Shown here: piece by piece, positions 11,301-18,858 of the stretch
Layout: each line of letters starts with the position of its first letter
Numbering within the stretch: position 1 is the stretch's first letter
NCBI GenBank assembly: GCA_020627785.1
Contig: JAHDGF010000002.1
Coordinates: forward strand, 62,001-126,000
From: Saprospiraceae bacterium
GTDB lineage: Bacteria > Bacteroidota > Bacteroidia > Chitinophagales > Saprospiraceae
Direction of reading: 5' to 3'
Length of the DNA: 64,000 bases
Program-made: the position numbers and the translations under genes
Notes under the pieces: generated by a model
Seen by the model: the letters and a program-made list of their open reading frames with translations, nothing else
Databases searched by the model: none
Told to the model about the DNA's origin: nothing

Positions 11301-11524
11301 ATGGTTTAGGAATTTCTCAAGAACGGATTAACTCAATTAAACGTGGTCTGAATATTGATAGTCATGAAGGAACAAAAGGAGAAAAAGGTACCGGTTTGGG
11401 TCTAATCGTTTCTCAAGAATTGATGAAATTAAATTTAGGGAAACTTGACATTCATAGAAATAAACAAAATGGGACAACCGTGGAACTAAGATTCCCTAAG
11501 GCAGAAGTTAAAAAAGAGAAATAG
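8372..11524 (+). CDS. Sensor histidine kinase with two-component-regulator propeller
   Basis: The start is GTG; no in-frame ATG gives a better N-terminus, and the GTG yields a hydrophobic export signal at about 16-36. Residues 40-660 hold propeller repeats with typical strands (NMWVGSHLGLMKI, ALWIPTFTGLNRYD), followed by a Y_Y_Y-type beta domain, a membrane span at about 765-785 and a coiled coil. The transmitter follows: phospho-acceptor H830 in AHDLKSP, N box NALKYS, G1 box DHGLGI and G2 box GTGLGL. There is no receiver or AraC domain, unlike the hybrid propeller kinases of Bacteroides, so it needs a separate partner, most likely the divergent LytTR regulator. Related propeller kinases often sense glycans; the ligand here is unknown. 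Confidence 0.9.
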   Translation: MSFISRKSQINHRLKVHLSIIICSILFSFISKLHSQFVFDKVEDSEYELIIERFHFEDGLKSIRIFDIYSDQNDLIWIVTESSLYTFNGFSFEQIINFGKLRSHPTKIFKDNNQNLWLIEPLTLTTNKFESTIAKEVQILNGSTYETINVKDYIGKSLAESFNFYQSNEGIIYFNLPSNPTNYYSFDTELDKEPFMAEPNQLNFIEVDNFISYRDCESIYIKSDTFNIDTSFKLNGPFLNFRIQNEVFSYAEKQDYDILIQSFYKNNLETLKTFHHAYDVDFSGNIFAFQHRSFESSDPQLFQWLSEGLNKINSFVYQSILIDAQGNMWVGSHLGLMKISKREVLFKNISGNGLASTRNLLRLNKDTIVVCAYDGIFVYDLNQKVLEKKSNEVLLSISKIDNKLIVFDKLGKNKILKYPSFSLENSLDMNNAVETQIIGSGDINENELLLLTEKNLIKYNCVTKEVTNIKGPKNFIKYHSLIEHQNELYICSSIGVSKFLKSSNSLQSVLSGYEINYVHFDYQNPDIVWLASTLGLLKFNKKTKQIKIIGNEDGLSNTSITSIKEDQYGALWIPTFTGLNRYDKVSEKLNHYYTQDGIINNEFNHYSDLTIDKQTFLFGGTNGITIIKPEKFLKQNVNSSFSEVSILSGTKIKNNSSATKLDVEKIEINNEINFYENDIELRLTLHHPFYNNLRSKELLYKISDSSGEKYLNNWTTLKSNILNISRRPYGNYQLEIKAISRGGDQLSTIKKYDLIYLRPFYKKSSFLSILFLGLFLLLLYLLNLRDRTLAKKTTRLEEEIQNRTKLIKDQNLKLDKMNKTKDKLFAILAHDLKSPLITLQNLAGKIKYLIETNQIERISDIGHSIDEKLSRLSAFLDNLLNWSLQQRNHLSYKPAAVNISKLMEEIIQLYEEHIRAKKLQIQSKIDSSHFYFADKNSVHAVVRNVFNNALKYSYNGAEIKIESIIQPDEYILRIIDHGLGISQERINSIKRGLNIDSHEGTKGEKGTGLGLIVSQELMKLNLGKLDIHRNKQNGTTVELRFPKAEVKKEK

Positions 11525-11555
11525 TATAATCAATTACACTCTAAAATTGACAACA

Positions 11556-11581
11556 CCTATAAATTAGATTAAATTTATAGG
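11556..11581. repeat. 10-bp inverted repeat between kinase and next gene
   Basis: CCTATAAATT and AATTTATAGG are perfectly complementary around a 6-nt loop. The stem is AT-rich and has no T-run after it, so it is a weak terminator at best and could be an operator for the gene at 11623. Confidence 0.5.
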
Positions 11582-11622
11582 ACAAGGGTTTTGAGATCTT
11601 TTCTTCATCTCAAATAATAATA

Positions 11623-13365
11623 ATGTTTCTTCATCTTTACAAAGGAAAAAACAGTGATAAATTTCGATTTAAAATTCTAAGAAAGTCGAAAGGCACTCTG
11701 CTAAAATCCAACAAGAAATTCCAAAGTAAAAAACTTAGAAAACAATTCCTAAAGTCACTTTTCAACAATTCTTATAAATTAAAGTCAGTAGTCAAACGTT
11801 CAACGCGTAATGGCTTATACTACTTTAGTGTTATTGATTTTAGTGGAAATGAATTGGCGAGAAGCAAAAAATACAAAAAGAAAGAAAAAAGAAACTTAAG
11901 GAGAAAAGAATATTTAATTGGAATCAAACAGTTAGGTAAAAATTCGATTTTCAAAAAAAGAAAAACCGTGGATAAAGAAAGACAAATTTTAAAGAAAGGA
12001 CGATATCCTCTGGGTCATTATGATTACAGCATATTTCTAAGTTCGAATGGCAAACACTATTTTACATTCAAAGATAATGATGGAAAAACAGCATTATTAA
12101 ATTCCAACATCCAAGGATTTAAAACGCTCTCAGAGGCTGAAGTAGAATTAGAAGAAGTTATAAAACATGCCAAGGACGCAAGTCTTTATGATATAAGAGA
12201 AACTAAAAACGGAAAGTTCTTCTTTTATTTATTCAACAAAAAAAATCAAAAAATAGCTAAGAGTTTTTTCTTCGGTGATAAAAGAGACGCAGAAAATGTG
12301 ATTTCTAAATTTGTTGGTAGTAAGCCTAAAATTGAGGTGAAAACTAAAAAAGAAAATTCTCCTACAAAAGTTAGTCCCCCAATAGCCCCAATATCAGTTG
12401 CCCCTAAAAATAATCCTGCACCCAAGGAAAATATTGCAAACGACCTCCTCACAGACAGAGAAAGATATCTAAAACAAAAGGAGCTAGAAAGAATAAAATT
12501 AGAAAAGGAACTAGAAGAAAGAAGAGAGAAGAGAAGGCTAGAAAGATTGGAAAAGGAGAAAAAAGAAAAAGCAATCGCTGCTACTAAAGAACCATCAAAA
12601 AATCAAAATCCTACTTCCGCTTATTACAATGAAGATGACGACGGTTTTGGTGGTTGTTTAAAATGGATACTCGGAATATTCTCTCTCCTTGCTTTAATAC
12701 TTTTAGCTATCTGGCTATTCAAAGGATGTGGCGACAATAAAGCTTCGAAAGAACCAATAGCCTATGAAGCTGAAATATTGGATTCAACATCTATTAGTTC
12801 AGATACCATTGTAAATTCCAACGATAACAATTCTGTTGTTAGTGATTCAGATGATGAAATAAGCAATGGAAAAAGTAGTGGTCAAAGTGATGCCGAGAAA
12901 TCTCAAAGTGATGAAAATCAAAACAAGAATTATTCAGAGACTTCTTGCGGTTGTTCGAACTCTATAGAAATTTTCAAAGTGCCCAGCAATGGACAAACCA
13001 AATCCATCACAAGTCTAACCTCTAATCCTCAGTTTGGATCTTTACCTGGAAATAGTGGATCTGATCTAATTGACGATTTAAAATATCAAGCACGTCTTTC
13101 AAGAAGTAATTCTAGTTTCTTAAGATATTTATTTGAATCAATGGGTTACGATGGTCTAAGTAATCTCAAGGCAAAAGACATCAAACTAGAATTTATTCCT
13201 TCAGGTTCGAAAGGAGTTATGGGCTTTGGTAAATATAACGGCTATAAATACGTCAGTCTTGATTTGCCCAAAAGTCAATTAGAAGCTTTCAAAATAGTAG
13301 GACCTAATGGATGTACGATCTATATTACAAAAAGTGGAGGAAACTTTTTCTACCCCTGTGAATAG
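11623..13365 (+). CDS. Unrecognised single-span membrane protein with DUF1508-like repeats
   Basis: I cannot assign a function. The first 60 residues (YKGKNSDKFRFKILRKSKG) and later segments near 60-90, 125-180 and 185-225 look like degenerate DUF1508/YegP repeats, which are short beta-beta-alpha modules. A basic and acidic coiled coil follows (about 280-320), then one membrane span at about 347-366 (WILGIFSLLALILLAIWLF). A serine/aspartate/asparagine-rich linker leads to a C-terminal domain of about 140 residues starting at SCGCSNSIEIF, with cysteines at both ends. No signal peptide is present, so the repeats are probably cytoplasmic and the C-terminal domain outside. The very lysine-rich N-terminus could bind nucleic acid. 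Confidence 0.7.
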   Translation: MFLHLYKGKNSDKFRFKILRKSKGTLLKSNKKFQSKKLRKQFLKSLFNNSYKLKSVVKRSTRNGLYYFSVIDFSGNELARSKKYKKKEKRNLRRKEYLIGIKQLGKNSIFKKRKTVDKERQILKKGRYPLGHYDYSIFLSSNGKHYFTFKDNDGKTALLNSNIQGFKTLSEAEVELEEVIKHAKDASLYDIRETKNGKFFFYLFNKKNQKIAKSFFFGDKRDAENVISKFVGSKPKIEVKTKKENSPTKVSPPIAPISVAPKNNPAPKENIANDLLTDRERYLKQKELERIKLEKELEERREKRRLERLEKEKKEKAIAATKEPSKNQNPTSAYYNEDDDGFGGCLKWILGIFSLLALILLAIWLFKGCGDNKASKEPIAYEAEILDSTSISSDTIVNSNDNNSVVSDSDDEISNGKSSGQSDAEKSQSDENQNKNYSETSCGCSNSIEIFKVPSNGQTKSITSLTSNPQFGSLPGNSGSDLIDDLKYQARLSRSNSSFLRYLFESMGYDGLSNLKAKDIKLEFIPSGSKGVMGFGKYNGYKYVSLDLPKSQLEAFKIVGPNGCTIYITKSGGNFFYPCE

Positions 13366-13399
13366 GTAAATACAGTTACCACTTACTTACCTTTATTGC

Positions 13400-14656
13400 T
13401 TGCAAATACCAAAATTTATACAAGCAAGCTACATTGATGCCTATAAGGGGGTAGCTAAAGAAGTATGGATTATAGCCATCATTCAACTTATTAATAGAAG
13501 TGGAATGATGGTACTACCTTTTCTAGCTTTGTATTTAACAGAAGCACTTGATTGGACCACAAGTATGGCATCCGTTGCCGGTTTTGCTTTTGGAGCTGGT
13601 GGTTTTGTTAGTGCATATATTGGTGGATGGCTCCTTGATAGAATGCCTAGCTTCAAATTAATGTTTTGGTCATTAATTTTAGGAGGCTTCAGTTTCGTTC
13701 TTCTTCTCTTTATTGAAAACTTCTACCTTTTCATTATTTGGATATTTATTACCACAACTATTGCTGATTTATTAAGACCTGCTGCAATGGGAGCTATTGC
13801 AGAGTTCAGCGAAGAATCAAATCTCACTAGAAGCATTTCTTTATTGAGACTAGCCATCAATCTAGGAATAGCAATTGGTCCTGCAATAGGTGGTTTCCTC
13901 ATTGCCACAATAGGGTATAAATCAATTTTTATTGTTGATGGTTTTACTTGTATTCTTGCAGGTTGTTTTCTGTTTCTAAAATTTGGAAGTAGACTCAACA
14001 CCAAATCAAAAAATCAGAAAGCTGCTGAAGCTTCTGGTTCAAAACAAAAGACAGCCTATTCGGATAAGTCATTTTTACTTTTTTTATTTTTTAATATGGT
14101 TATGCTCTGTATGTTTTTTCAAATACTACATACAGTTCCTCTTTACTTTAGAAATGTATATCAACTTTCAGAATTTGAAATTGGGATATTCTTTATGATG
14201 AATGGTTTCTTAATTTTCGCTACCGAGATGCCGATTATTTACGCCTTTGAAAAAAAGAAAGAAACTTATCGACCGATGGTAATCGGAGCCTTACTTATTG
14301 GTGTTTCTTTTATCTTTTTGATTCTTGATTTTCATTGGGTTTGGATTTCCATCATTCTCTACAATCTAATCACCTCAATTGGTGAAATTATAAACTTTCC
14401 ATTCATATCTACCTTATCCATATTGAGATCAGAGCCACAGAACAAAGGAAGTTATATTGGTTTAATGTCAATGATGTTTTCATTTGCCTTTATGATCGCC
14501 CCTCTACTATTCATGCCATTTATAGATACCTTAGGATATAATTTAATCTGGGCAATTTGTGTTGTAGCTTCCTTGGTAAGTGGCATTGCTCTATTCTTCC
14601 TTAGGCCTAGTTTTGAGCATAAAAAAAGGGCTGCAAATATTGCAAGCCCTAATTAA
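13400..14656 (+). CDS. MFS family transporter
   Basis: Twelve predicted membrane helices and the MFS loop 2-3 motif region (GGWLLDRMPSFK) identify a major-facilitator exporter or importer in the inner membrane. The substrate is not evident; the family resembles drug-efflux type MFS proteins. The start is TTG at 13400: an in-frame stop lies at 13367 and the next Met would delete the first helix. The final eleven codons coincide with a hairpin terminator serving the convergent recA. Confidence 0.86.
   Translation: MQIPKFIQASYIDAYKGVAKEVWIIAIIQLINRSGMMVLPFLALYLTEALDWTTSMASVAGFAFGAGGFVSAYIGGWLLDRMPSFKLMFWSLILGGFSFVLLLFIENFYLFIIWIFITTTIADLLRPAAMGAIAEFSEESNLTRSISLLRLAINLGIAIGPAIGGFLIATIGYKSIFIVDGFTCILAGCFLFLKFGSRLNTKSKNQKAAEASGSKQKTAYSDKSFLLFLFFNMVMLCMFFQILHTVPLYFRNVYQLSEFEIGIFFMMNGFLIFATEMPIIYAFEKKKETYRPMVIGALLIGVSFIFLILDFHWVWISIILYNLITSIGEIINFPFISTLSILRSEPQNKGSYIGLMSMMFSFAFMIAPLLFMPFIDTLGYNLIWAICVVASLVSGIALFFLRPSFEHKKRAANIASPN
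14621..14654. terminator. Bidirectional terminator inside the MFS 3' coding end
   Basis: Seven A, then AGGGCTGCA, a short loop, and TGCAAGCCCT. Read on the minus strand it is a GC-rich stem followed by a T-run, placed 25-58 nt after the recA stop. On the plus strand it encodes the last residues of the transporter, including KKRAANIASPN. Confidence 0.75.
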
Positions 14657-14678
14657 AATTCTTTGTTTCAGCAAGTGA

Positions 14679-15731
14679 TTATTCTTTGACGTCCATCACT
14701 TCTTCCTTCTCATCAGGAGCGCCTTCAAACTCTTTTGTAGGCATCATTTTCTCTTTAATCTTCAATTCTATTTCTTCTGCTACTTCTGGATTATCTAGAA
14801 TAAACTGCTTAGCAGATTCCCTTCCTTGTGCGATCTTTGTACCGCCATATGCATACCAAGAACCACTCTTTTCTATGATGTCAAAATCAGATCCTATGTC
14901 AATAATTTCTCCAGACTTAGAAATCCCTTTACCGTACATTATATCAAATTCTGCAATTCTAAAAGGTGGGGCTAGCTTGTTCTTTACGATCTTCACTTTT
15001 ACGTGATTCCCTACAACACTACCTTCTTTATTCTTAATCGCAGGTCCACTTCTTCTAATATCAAGTCTCACTGAAGAGTAAAATTTAAGTGCGTTTCCTC
15101 CAGTTGTTGTTTCTGGATTACCGAACATTACACCAATCTTTTCTCTTAATTGATTTATAAATACGCAAGTACATCCAGTACGGCCGATTGTACCTGTTAA
15201 CTTTCTCAATGCCTGTGACATCAATCTGGCTTGTAGTCCCATTTTAGAGTCTCCCATTTCTCCTTCTATTTCACTTCTTGGAACCAAAGCAGCAACTGAA
15301 TCAATAACTATAATATCAATAGCTCCAGAACGAATCAAATGCTCTGCAATCTCTAAAGCTTGCTCACCATTGTCCGGTTGAGATATTAGTAAGTTTTCCG
15401 TATCCACTCCTAGTGCCTCAGCATAACTCTTATCAAAAGCATGCTCTGCATCAATAAAAGCAGCAATTCCACCTTTCTTCTGTGATTCCGCAATTGCATG
15501 AATGGCTAAAGTTGTTTTACCTGAAGACTCTGGACCATATATTTCAACAACCCTACCTCTAGGCAAACCACCTATTCCTAAGGCTACATCTAATCCTAAT
15601 GATCCAGTTGATATGGTTTCTACATTTACCACCTGTTTCTCGCCTAAGGTCATTACTGTGCCCTTACCATAGGTCTTATCTAGCTTGTCCATTGCTAGCT
15701 TGAGGGATTTAAGTTTATCGTCTTTACCCAT
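14679..15731 (-). CDS. recA: RecA recombinase
   Basis: Full-length RecA of 350 residues: Walker A GPESSGKT at 66-73, the Walker B strand ending in VIDSVAAL, and the L2-region motif with [16 protein letters not shown]. It binds single-stranded DNA, catalyses strand exchange and in many bacteria stimulates LexA self-cleavage. It appears monocistronic, with a -7 element at 15756-15763, a palindrome just upstream, and a terminator at 14621-14654. Confidence 0.98.
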   Translation of the reverse strand: MGKDDKLKSLKLAMDKLDKTYGKGTVMTLGEKQVVNVETISTGSLGLDVALGIGGLPRGRVVEIYGPESSGKTTLAIHAIAESQKKGGIAAFIDAEHAFDKSYAEALGVDTENLLISQPDNGEQALEIAEHLIRSGAIDIIVIDSVAALVPRSEIEGEMGDSKMGLQARLMSQALRKLTGTIGRTGCTCVFINQLREKIGVMFGNPETTTGGNALKFYSSVRLDIRRSGPAIKNKEGSVVGNHVKVKIVKNKLAPPFRIAEFDIMYGKGISKSGEIIDIGSDFDIIEKSGSWYAYGGTKIAQGRESAKQFILDNPEVAEEIELKIKEKMMPTKEFEGAPDEKEEVMDVKE

Positions 15732-15755
15732 TTTTAGTGTTTTTTATTTTCATAT

Positions 15756-15763
15756 CAAAAGTA
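15756..15763 (-). promoter_or_regulatory. recA promoter -7 element
   Basis: On the minus strand the sequence is TACTTTTG, a perfect match to the Bacteroidota -7 consensus TAnnTTTG, 25 nt before the recA ATG. A -33 TTG is not obvious. Confidence 0.65.
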
Positions 15764-15780
15764 GTAATAATATTTTGTTT

Positions 15781-15795
15781 GTCGAATTATTCGAC
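15781..15795. promoter_or_regulatory. Palindromic operator candidate upstream of recA (possible SOS box)
   Basis: GTCGAAT-T-ATTCGAC is a perfect 7-bp inverted repeat with one central base. It lies 17 bp upstream of the -7 element, overlapping where RNA polymerase contacts -33, which suits a repressor site. The LexA link is inference from its position at recA. Confidence 0.5.
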
Positions 15796-16130
15796 GAATT
15801 ATTTCCGAAATTTCAGCGAAATGACTAGTTTTAAGACAAACCATACGTCATTTACTGAGTAAAACTTCAGATAAGTCTTATGAGATATCTGAATCCAAGA
15901 TCGATGATTTTTTCGGCCAGTTTCCCATATTACACCATTTAGCTCAAATCCGCTTCAAGAACACGGGAAGCCTTCCTAATTGCCATCGATTAAGAGTTAC
16001 AAAAGAAGTGAATTAATTCAACCTTTCCACGCACTTTTAATTGAACTTCGTGGAAAGAAGTAAACAAAGGGCCACAATAACTTGGTGTATTTATTAACTT
16101 ATTCATGAAGAACATTCAGGAATAGGCACA
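15796..16130. other. 335-bp spacer with three inverted repeats, no gene seen
   Basis: No convincing ORF. Three stem-loops are visible: 15819-15825 with 15847-15853 (AAATGAC/GTCATTT), 15866-15873 with 15886-15893 (TTCAGATA/TATCTGAA), and 16023-16031 with 16049-16057 (CTTTCCACG/CGTGGAAAG). It may hold an uncharacterised RNA or a recA leader. Confidence 0.4.
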
Positions 16131-16166
16131 AAAAAAGGCTTGATACAATGTATCAAGCCTTTTATA
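16131..16166 (-). terminator. Terminator downstream of the small minus-strand gene
   Basis: AGGCTTGATA and TATCAAGCCT pair perfectly around a 5-nt loop, flanked by A-run and T-run, so it could work both ways. It lies 17 nt after the stop at 16183. Confidence 0.88.
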
Positions 16167-16182
16167 TTTTTAGAATAATTAT

Positions 16183-16422
16183 CTAATCAGTAACGAAATC
16201 CATATTGGATATTTCACTAAAGAATAGAATGTTATTTACAGCTGCATCAGAAGGAGAAAATTTCGCTTTTGGAAGTCTATTGTAGCCATTTTTTAAAGTA
16301 AGATAACTTTCTTTTAGCTCGTAGTTTTCTTCCATTGCATTCTCAATTTCTAGGGTTTCGAATAAATCCGTTTCGCCATAGATAAATTTGACCAGCATGT
16401 TTGGAGTGTAATTGTGCGTCAT
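16183..16422 (-). CDS. Small conserved-looking hypothetical protein (79 aa)
   Basis: From the ATG at 16422 the protein reads MTHNYTPNMLVKFIYGE and is helical and acidic, ending in FVTD. A GTG at 16458 would add 12 residues. The pattern FIYGETDLFETLEIENAM followed by LPKAKFSPSDAAVNNIL resembles a short cytosolic family I recall from Saprospiria without known function. A good terminator follows it, supporting it as a real transcribed gene. It lies 70 nt downstream of the DUF2147 gene on the same strand. Confidence 0.65.
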   Translation of the reverse strand: MTHNYTPNMLVKFIYGETDLFETLEIENAMEENYELKESYLTLKNGYNRLPKAKFSPSDAAVNNILFFSEISNMDFVTD

Positions 16423-16491
16423 TCGCAAGTTTAATAGGATGAAATAATCAATAATCACCTTTAGAACTTTAATAAACCCGCAAATATTGTG

Positions 16492-16917
16492 CTACTGGAC
16501 TCTATACCAATATTGTGTCCTACCTAGCAATGAGAATCCTATGAATCCTCTGAGTTTCAGTTTATCGCTTGACTCCAGTTGAGCCCAACAACTATAGACC
16601 TTTCCAGTTCCAGGATCCAAAATTTCTCCATCCTCATAGTAATCATCTTTCTTCTCGAGATTTTTAAGAACAACCATACCAGTAATAGGCTTTCCTTTTA
16701 AATCTCCTTCACAATCCTCACATATAGATGTTGTAGCCCCTTCTAAAAGTTTCACAACCTTACCATAGTACTTTCCATTATCTTCATATATCTCTATATG
16801 AGATTTCTCAACATTTTCTTCATCATCAATGGTCTTCCAAGTACCGACAATGGACTGACTATTAACATTGAAAGAGAAGAGCAAAAAACAAATTAGACTG
16901 AATGGAATTGATTTCAT
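16492..16917 (-). CDS. DUF2147 family exported protein
   Basis: A signal peptide of about 20 residues (ending VNSQS) is followed by a lipocalin-like beta-barrel of DUF2147: the opening IVGTWKTIDDE, the core KITGMVVL-type strand (GKPITGMVVLKNL), and the closing GRTQYWYRV. Members are small periplasmic or outer-membrane-associated proteins; binding partners are unknown. Two cysteines in ICEDCEGD could form a disulfide or bind metal. It lies 57 nt downstream of the alkyltransferase-like gene and probably shares its transcript. Confidence 0.85.
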   Translation of the reverse strand: MKSIPFSLICFLLFSFNVNSQSIVGTWKTIDDEENVEKSHIEIYEDNGKYYGKVVKLLEGATTSICEDCEGDLKGKPITGMVVLKNLEKKDDYYEDGEILDPGTGKVYSCWAQLESSDKLKLRGFIGFSLLGRTQYWYRVQ

Positions 16918-16974
16918 GTTTTATCTTTTTTAATTTATACAATATTGAATTGAAAAAAGTTCAATCCACAGAGG

Positions 16975-17310
16975 CTACGCACCGAATAATTTCTGATCGA
17001 GATCTTCTCCTGGATGCCAAAATAAGTCATCGAAAGAAACAACTTTATTCTTTATGATTTCAATCCCTTCCCGCTCTAATCTTTCCTCCATCATAGTCGG
17101 TGTAGGAAATTGTAGACGGCCAGATAACTCACCTTTCCTATTAACCACTCGATGTGCTGGAACATCTGTCATCATATGACATTGATTTAATGCCCATCCA
17201 ACCATCCGCGCAGAACCTAAGGCCAAAAAGTCTGCAATCGCGCCATAGGTAGTTACTCTTCCCTTAGGAATTGCCTTTGTTACTTGATAGACTTTTTGAT
17301 GGTAGGACAT
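16975..17310 (-). CDS. Alkyltransferase-like protein (MGMT fold, active-site Cys replaced)
   Basis: The 111 residues match the DNA-binding C-terminal domain of O6-alkylguanine-DNA alkyltransferases: GRVTTYGAIADFL (helix-turn-helix entry), SARMVGWALNQC, and the active-site loop. Where transferases have PCHRV this protein has PAHRV (51-55), so it cannot accept an alkyl group. Alkyltransferase-like proteins bind O6-alkylguanine lesions and hand them to nucleotide excision repair; they usually carry Trp at this position, so Ala is a variation. The ATG overlaps the stop of the glycosyltransferase gene by one base, indicating translational coupling. Confidence 0.88.
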   Translation of the reverse strand: MSYHQKVYQVTKAIPKGRVTTYGAIADFLALGSARMVGWALNQCHMMTDVPAHRVVNRKGELSGRLQFPTPTMMEERLEREGIEIIKNKVVSFDDLFWHPGEDLDQKLFGA

Positions 17311-18050
17311 TATTTATAAATCTTAGATTTAAATATTCCTAACTTGGAAAAGAAGTGTTTTACGGAGACAGCTAATACACCCAATCCGTACTTCGAGCTT
17401 CGTGTAAAGTTTATAGAAGAGGCTTCTTCAAAATATTTCGTTGGACAGGTAACTTCTCCGATGTCATAGCCCTTGTAAATTATTTGCGAAAGCATCTGAT
17501 TGTCAAAAATAAAATCGTCAGAATTTCCATTGTAATTTATACCCTCGAGTACTTCCTTTGAAAAGGCTCTGTATCCTGTGTGGTACTCTGATAATTTATA
17601 TCTGACCAATATATTTTGCGTAAGCGTAAGAAAACGATTCGCTATATATTTATACAATGGCATTCCTCCTTTCAAAGCTCCTTTACCCAGTATTCGACTT
17701 CCCAAGACTACTGGATATAAATCTTCGCCAATAATGTTTACCATACTTGGAATAAGTTTAGGTGTATATTGATAATCGGGGTGAAGCATGATCACAATAT
17801 CTCCTCCTAATTCAAGTGCTTTGTTGTATAAAGATTTTTGATTTCCTCCATAACCTTTATTGGATTCGTGCACAATGATGTGCTTTATTCCTAGCTCTTT
17901 TGCCTTACTCACTGTATTATCCTTGCTAGCATCATCACACAGTATAACTTCGTCTACCAGATCATTGGGAATTTCATCAATGGTCTTTTTTAAAGTTGCT
18001 GCTGCATTATATGCTGGCATAACAACAATCACTCTTTTGTCTTTGTACAT
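17310..18050 (-). CDS. Family 2 glycosyltransferase, DPM1/polyprenyl-phosphate type
   Basis: A GT-A fold glycosyltransferase: N-terminal VIVVMPAYNAA, nucleotide-binding DDASKDNT, metal site region MLHPDYQY and acceptor segment SEYHTGYRAFSKEVL. It resembles dolichyl-phosphate mannose synthase-like enzymes that move a sugar from a nucleotide donor to a lipid carrier on the cytoplasmic side. No C-terminal membrane spans are present. Two copies of the dispersed GCTTNCGCAAA motif fall in this gene on the coding strand. Confidence 0.88.
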   Translation of the reverse strand: MYKDKRVIVVMPAYNAAATLKKTIDEIPNDLVDEVILCDDASKDNTVSKAKELGIKHIIVHESNKGYGGNQKSLYNKALELGGDIVIMLHPDYQYTPKLIPSMVNIIGEDLYPVVLGSRILGKGALKGGMPLYKYIANRFLTLTQNILVRYKLSEYHTGYRAFSKEVLEGINYNGNSDDFIFDNQMLSQIIYKGYDIGEVTCPTKYFEEASSINFTRSSKYGLGVLAVSVKHFFSKLGIFKSKIYK

Positions 18051-18115
18051 TTGTCTGTCTTAAACTTCTACAAAAATAAGTTGTTTAAACTTATATTCTT
18101 TAAAAACTAAACGGT

Positions 18116-18856
18116 ATGAAATTATTAAAGTGGGGTGGCATCATTCTATTAATCATTATGCTTACTTCTTTCGCATGTGTTAAAATGATTAGCACAGATT
18201 TGCCGAAAGGCACAACAGGACAAGAAGCAGAGGCCCTGGCTCAGGATATGCTCACCGCCTTAAATAAACCAGCTTGGGATCAATTAAGATATCTCCGATG
18301 GTCTTTTTTCGGTGGGAAACACCATTACCACTGGGATAAACTCAATAACATTGCCATAATTGAATGGAAGGATAACAAGGTGGTCATGAATTTAGATCAA
18401 GTGAATGGTCGCGCTTACGCAAATGGAGTAGAACAACAAGGAGAAGATAAACAGAAATTGATTGACAAAGCTTGGGGCTTTTGGTGCAATGATTCATTTT
18501 GGTTCTGTGCCCCTTTCAAAATCATGGATAAGGGAGTATCAAGAAGTATCGTAGAAAAAGAGGGTAAAAAAGGTCTATTGGTGAGTTACGAATCTGGTGG
18601 GGTAACACCTGGGGATTCATATTTATGGTGGTTGGATGATAATAACATACCATCTTCTTGGCAGATGTGGACCAAGGTTCTTCCAGTGAAAGGAATCGAA
18701 AATACTTGGGAGGAATGGGTAAGCCTAGGTAATGGCGCCAAAATTTCAACGGCACATGGTGGAGGTCTACCAATGAAAGTAAAATTATCAAATGTTGCAG
18801 GTGGAATGAACTTACAAGACATTGGTTTAAGTGATGCAAAAGCCTTCGATCTATAA
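18116..18856 (+). CDS. Membrane-anchored or exported hypothetical protein
   Basis: A hydrophobic segment at residues 7-22 ends in FACVK; the lipobox is imperfect, so it is either a lipoprotein or an N-terminally anchored protein. The 220-residue remainder is rich in Trp and has the look of the outer-membrane lipoprotein-like beta fold seen in DUF6503-type proteins (HYHWDKLNNIAIIEW, then SYLWWLDDNNIPSSWQMW). I do not recognise a defined function. The next gene starts 2 nt later, so it is co-transcribed with exodeoxyribonuclease III. Confidence 0.75.
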   Translation: MKLLKWGGIILLIIMLTSFACVKMISTDLPKGTTGQEAEALAQDMLTALNKPAWDQLRYLRWSFFGGKHHYHWDKLNNIAIIEWKDNKVVMNLDQVNGRAYANGVEQQGEDKQKLIDKAWGFWCNDSFWFCAPFKIMDKGVSRSIVEKEGKKGLLVSYESGGVTPGDSYLWWLDDNNIPSSWQMWTKVLPVKGIENTWEEWVSLGNGAKISTAHGGGLPMKVKLSNVAGGMNLQDIGLSDAKAFDL

Positions 18857-18858
18857 AT

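Noticed and set aside
14686-15006. 106-codon plus-strand ORF within recA
   Set aside because: Shadow of recA on the opposite strand.
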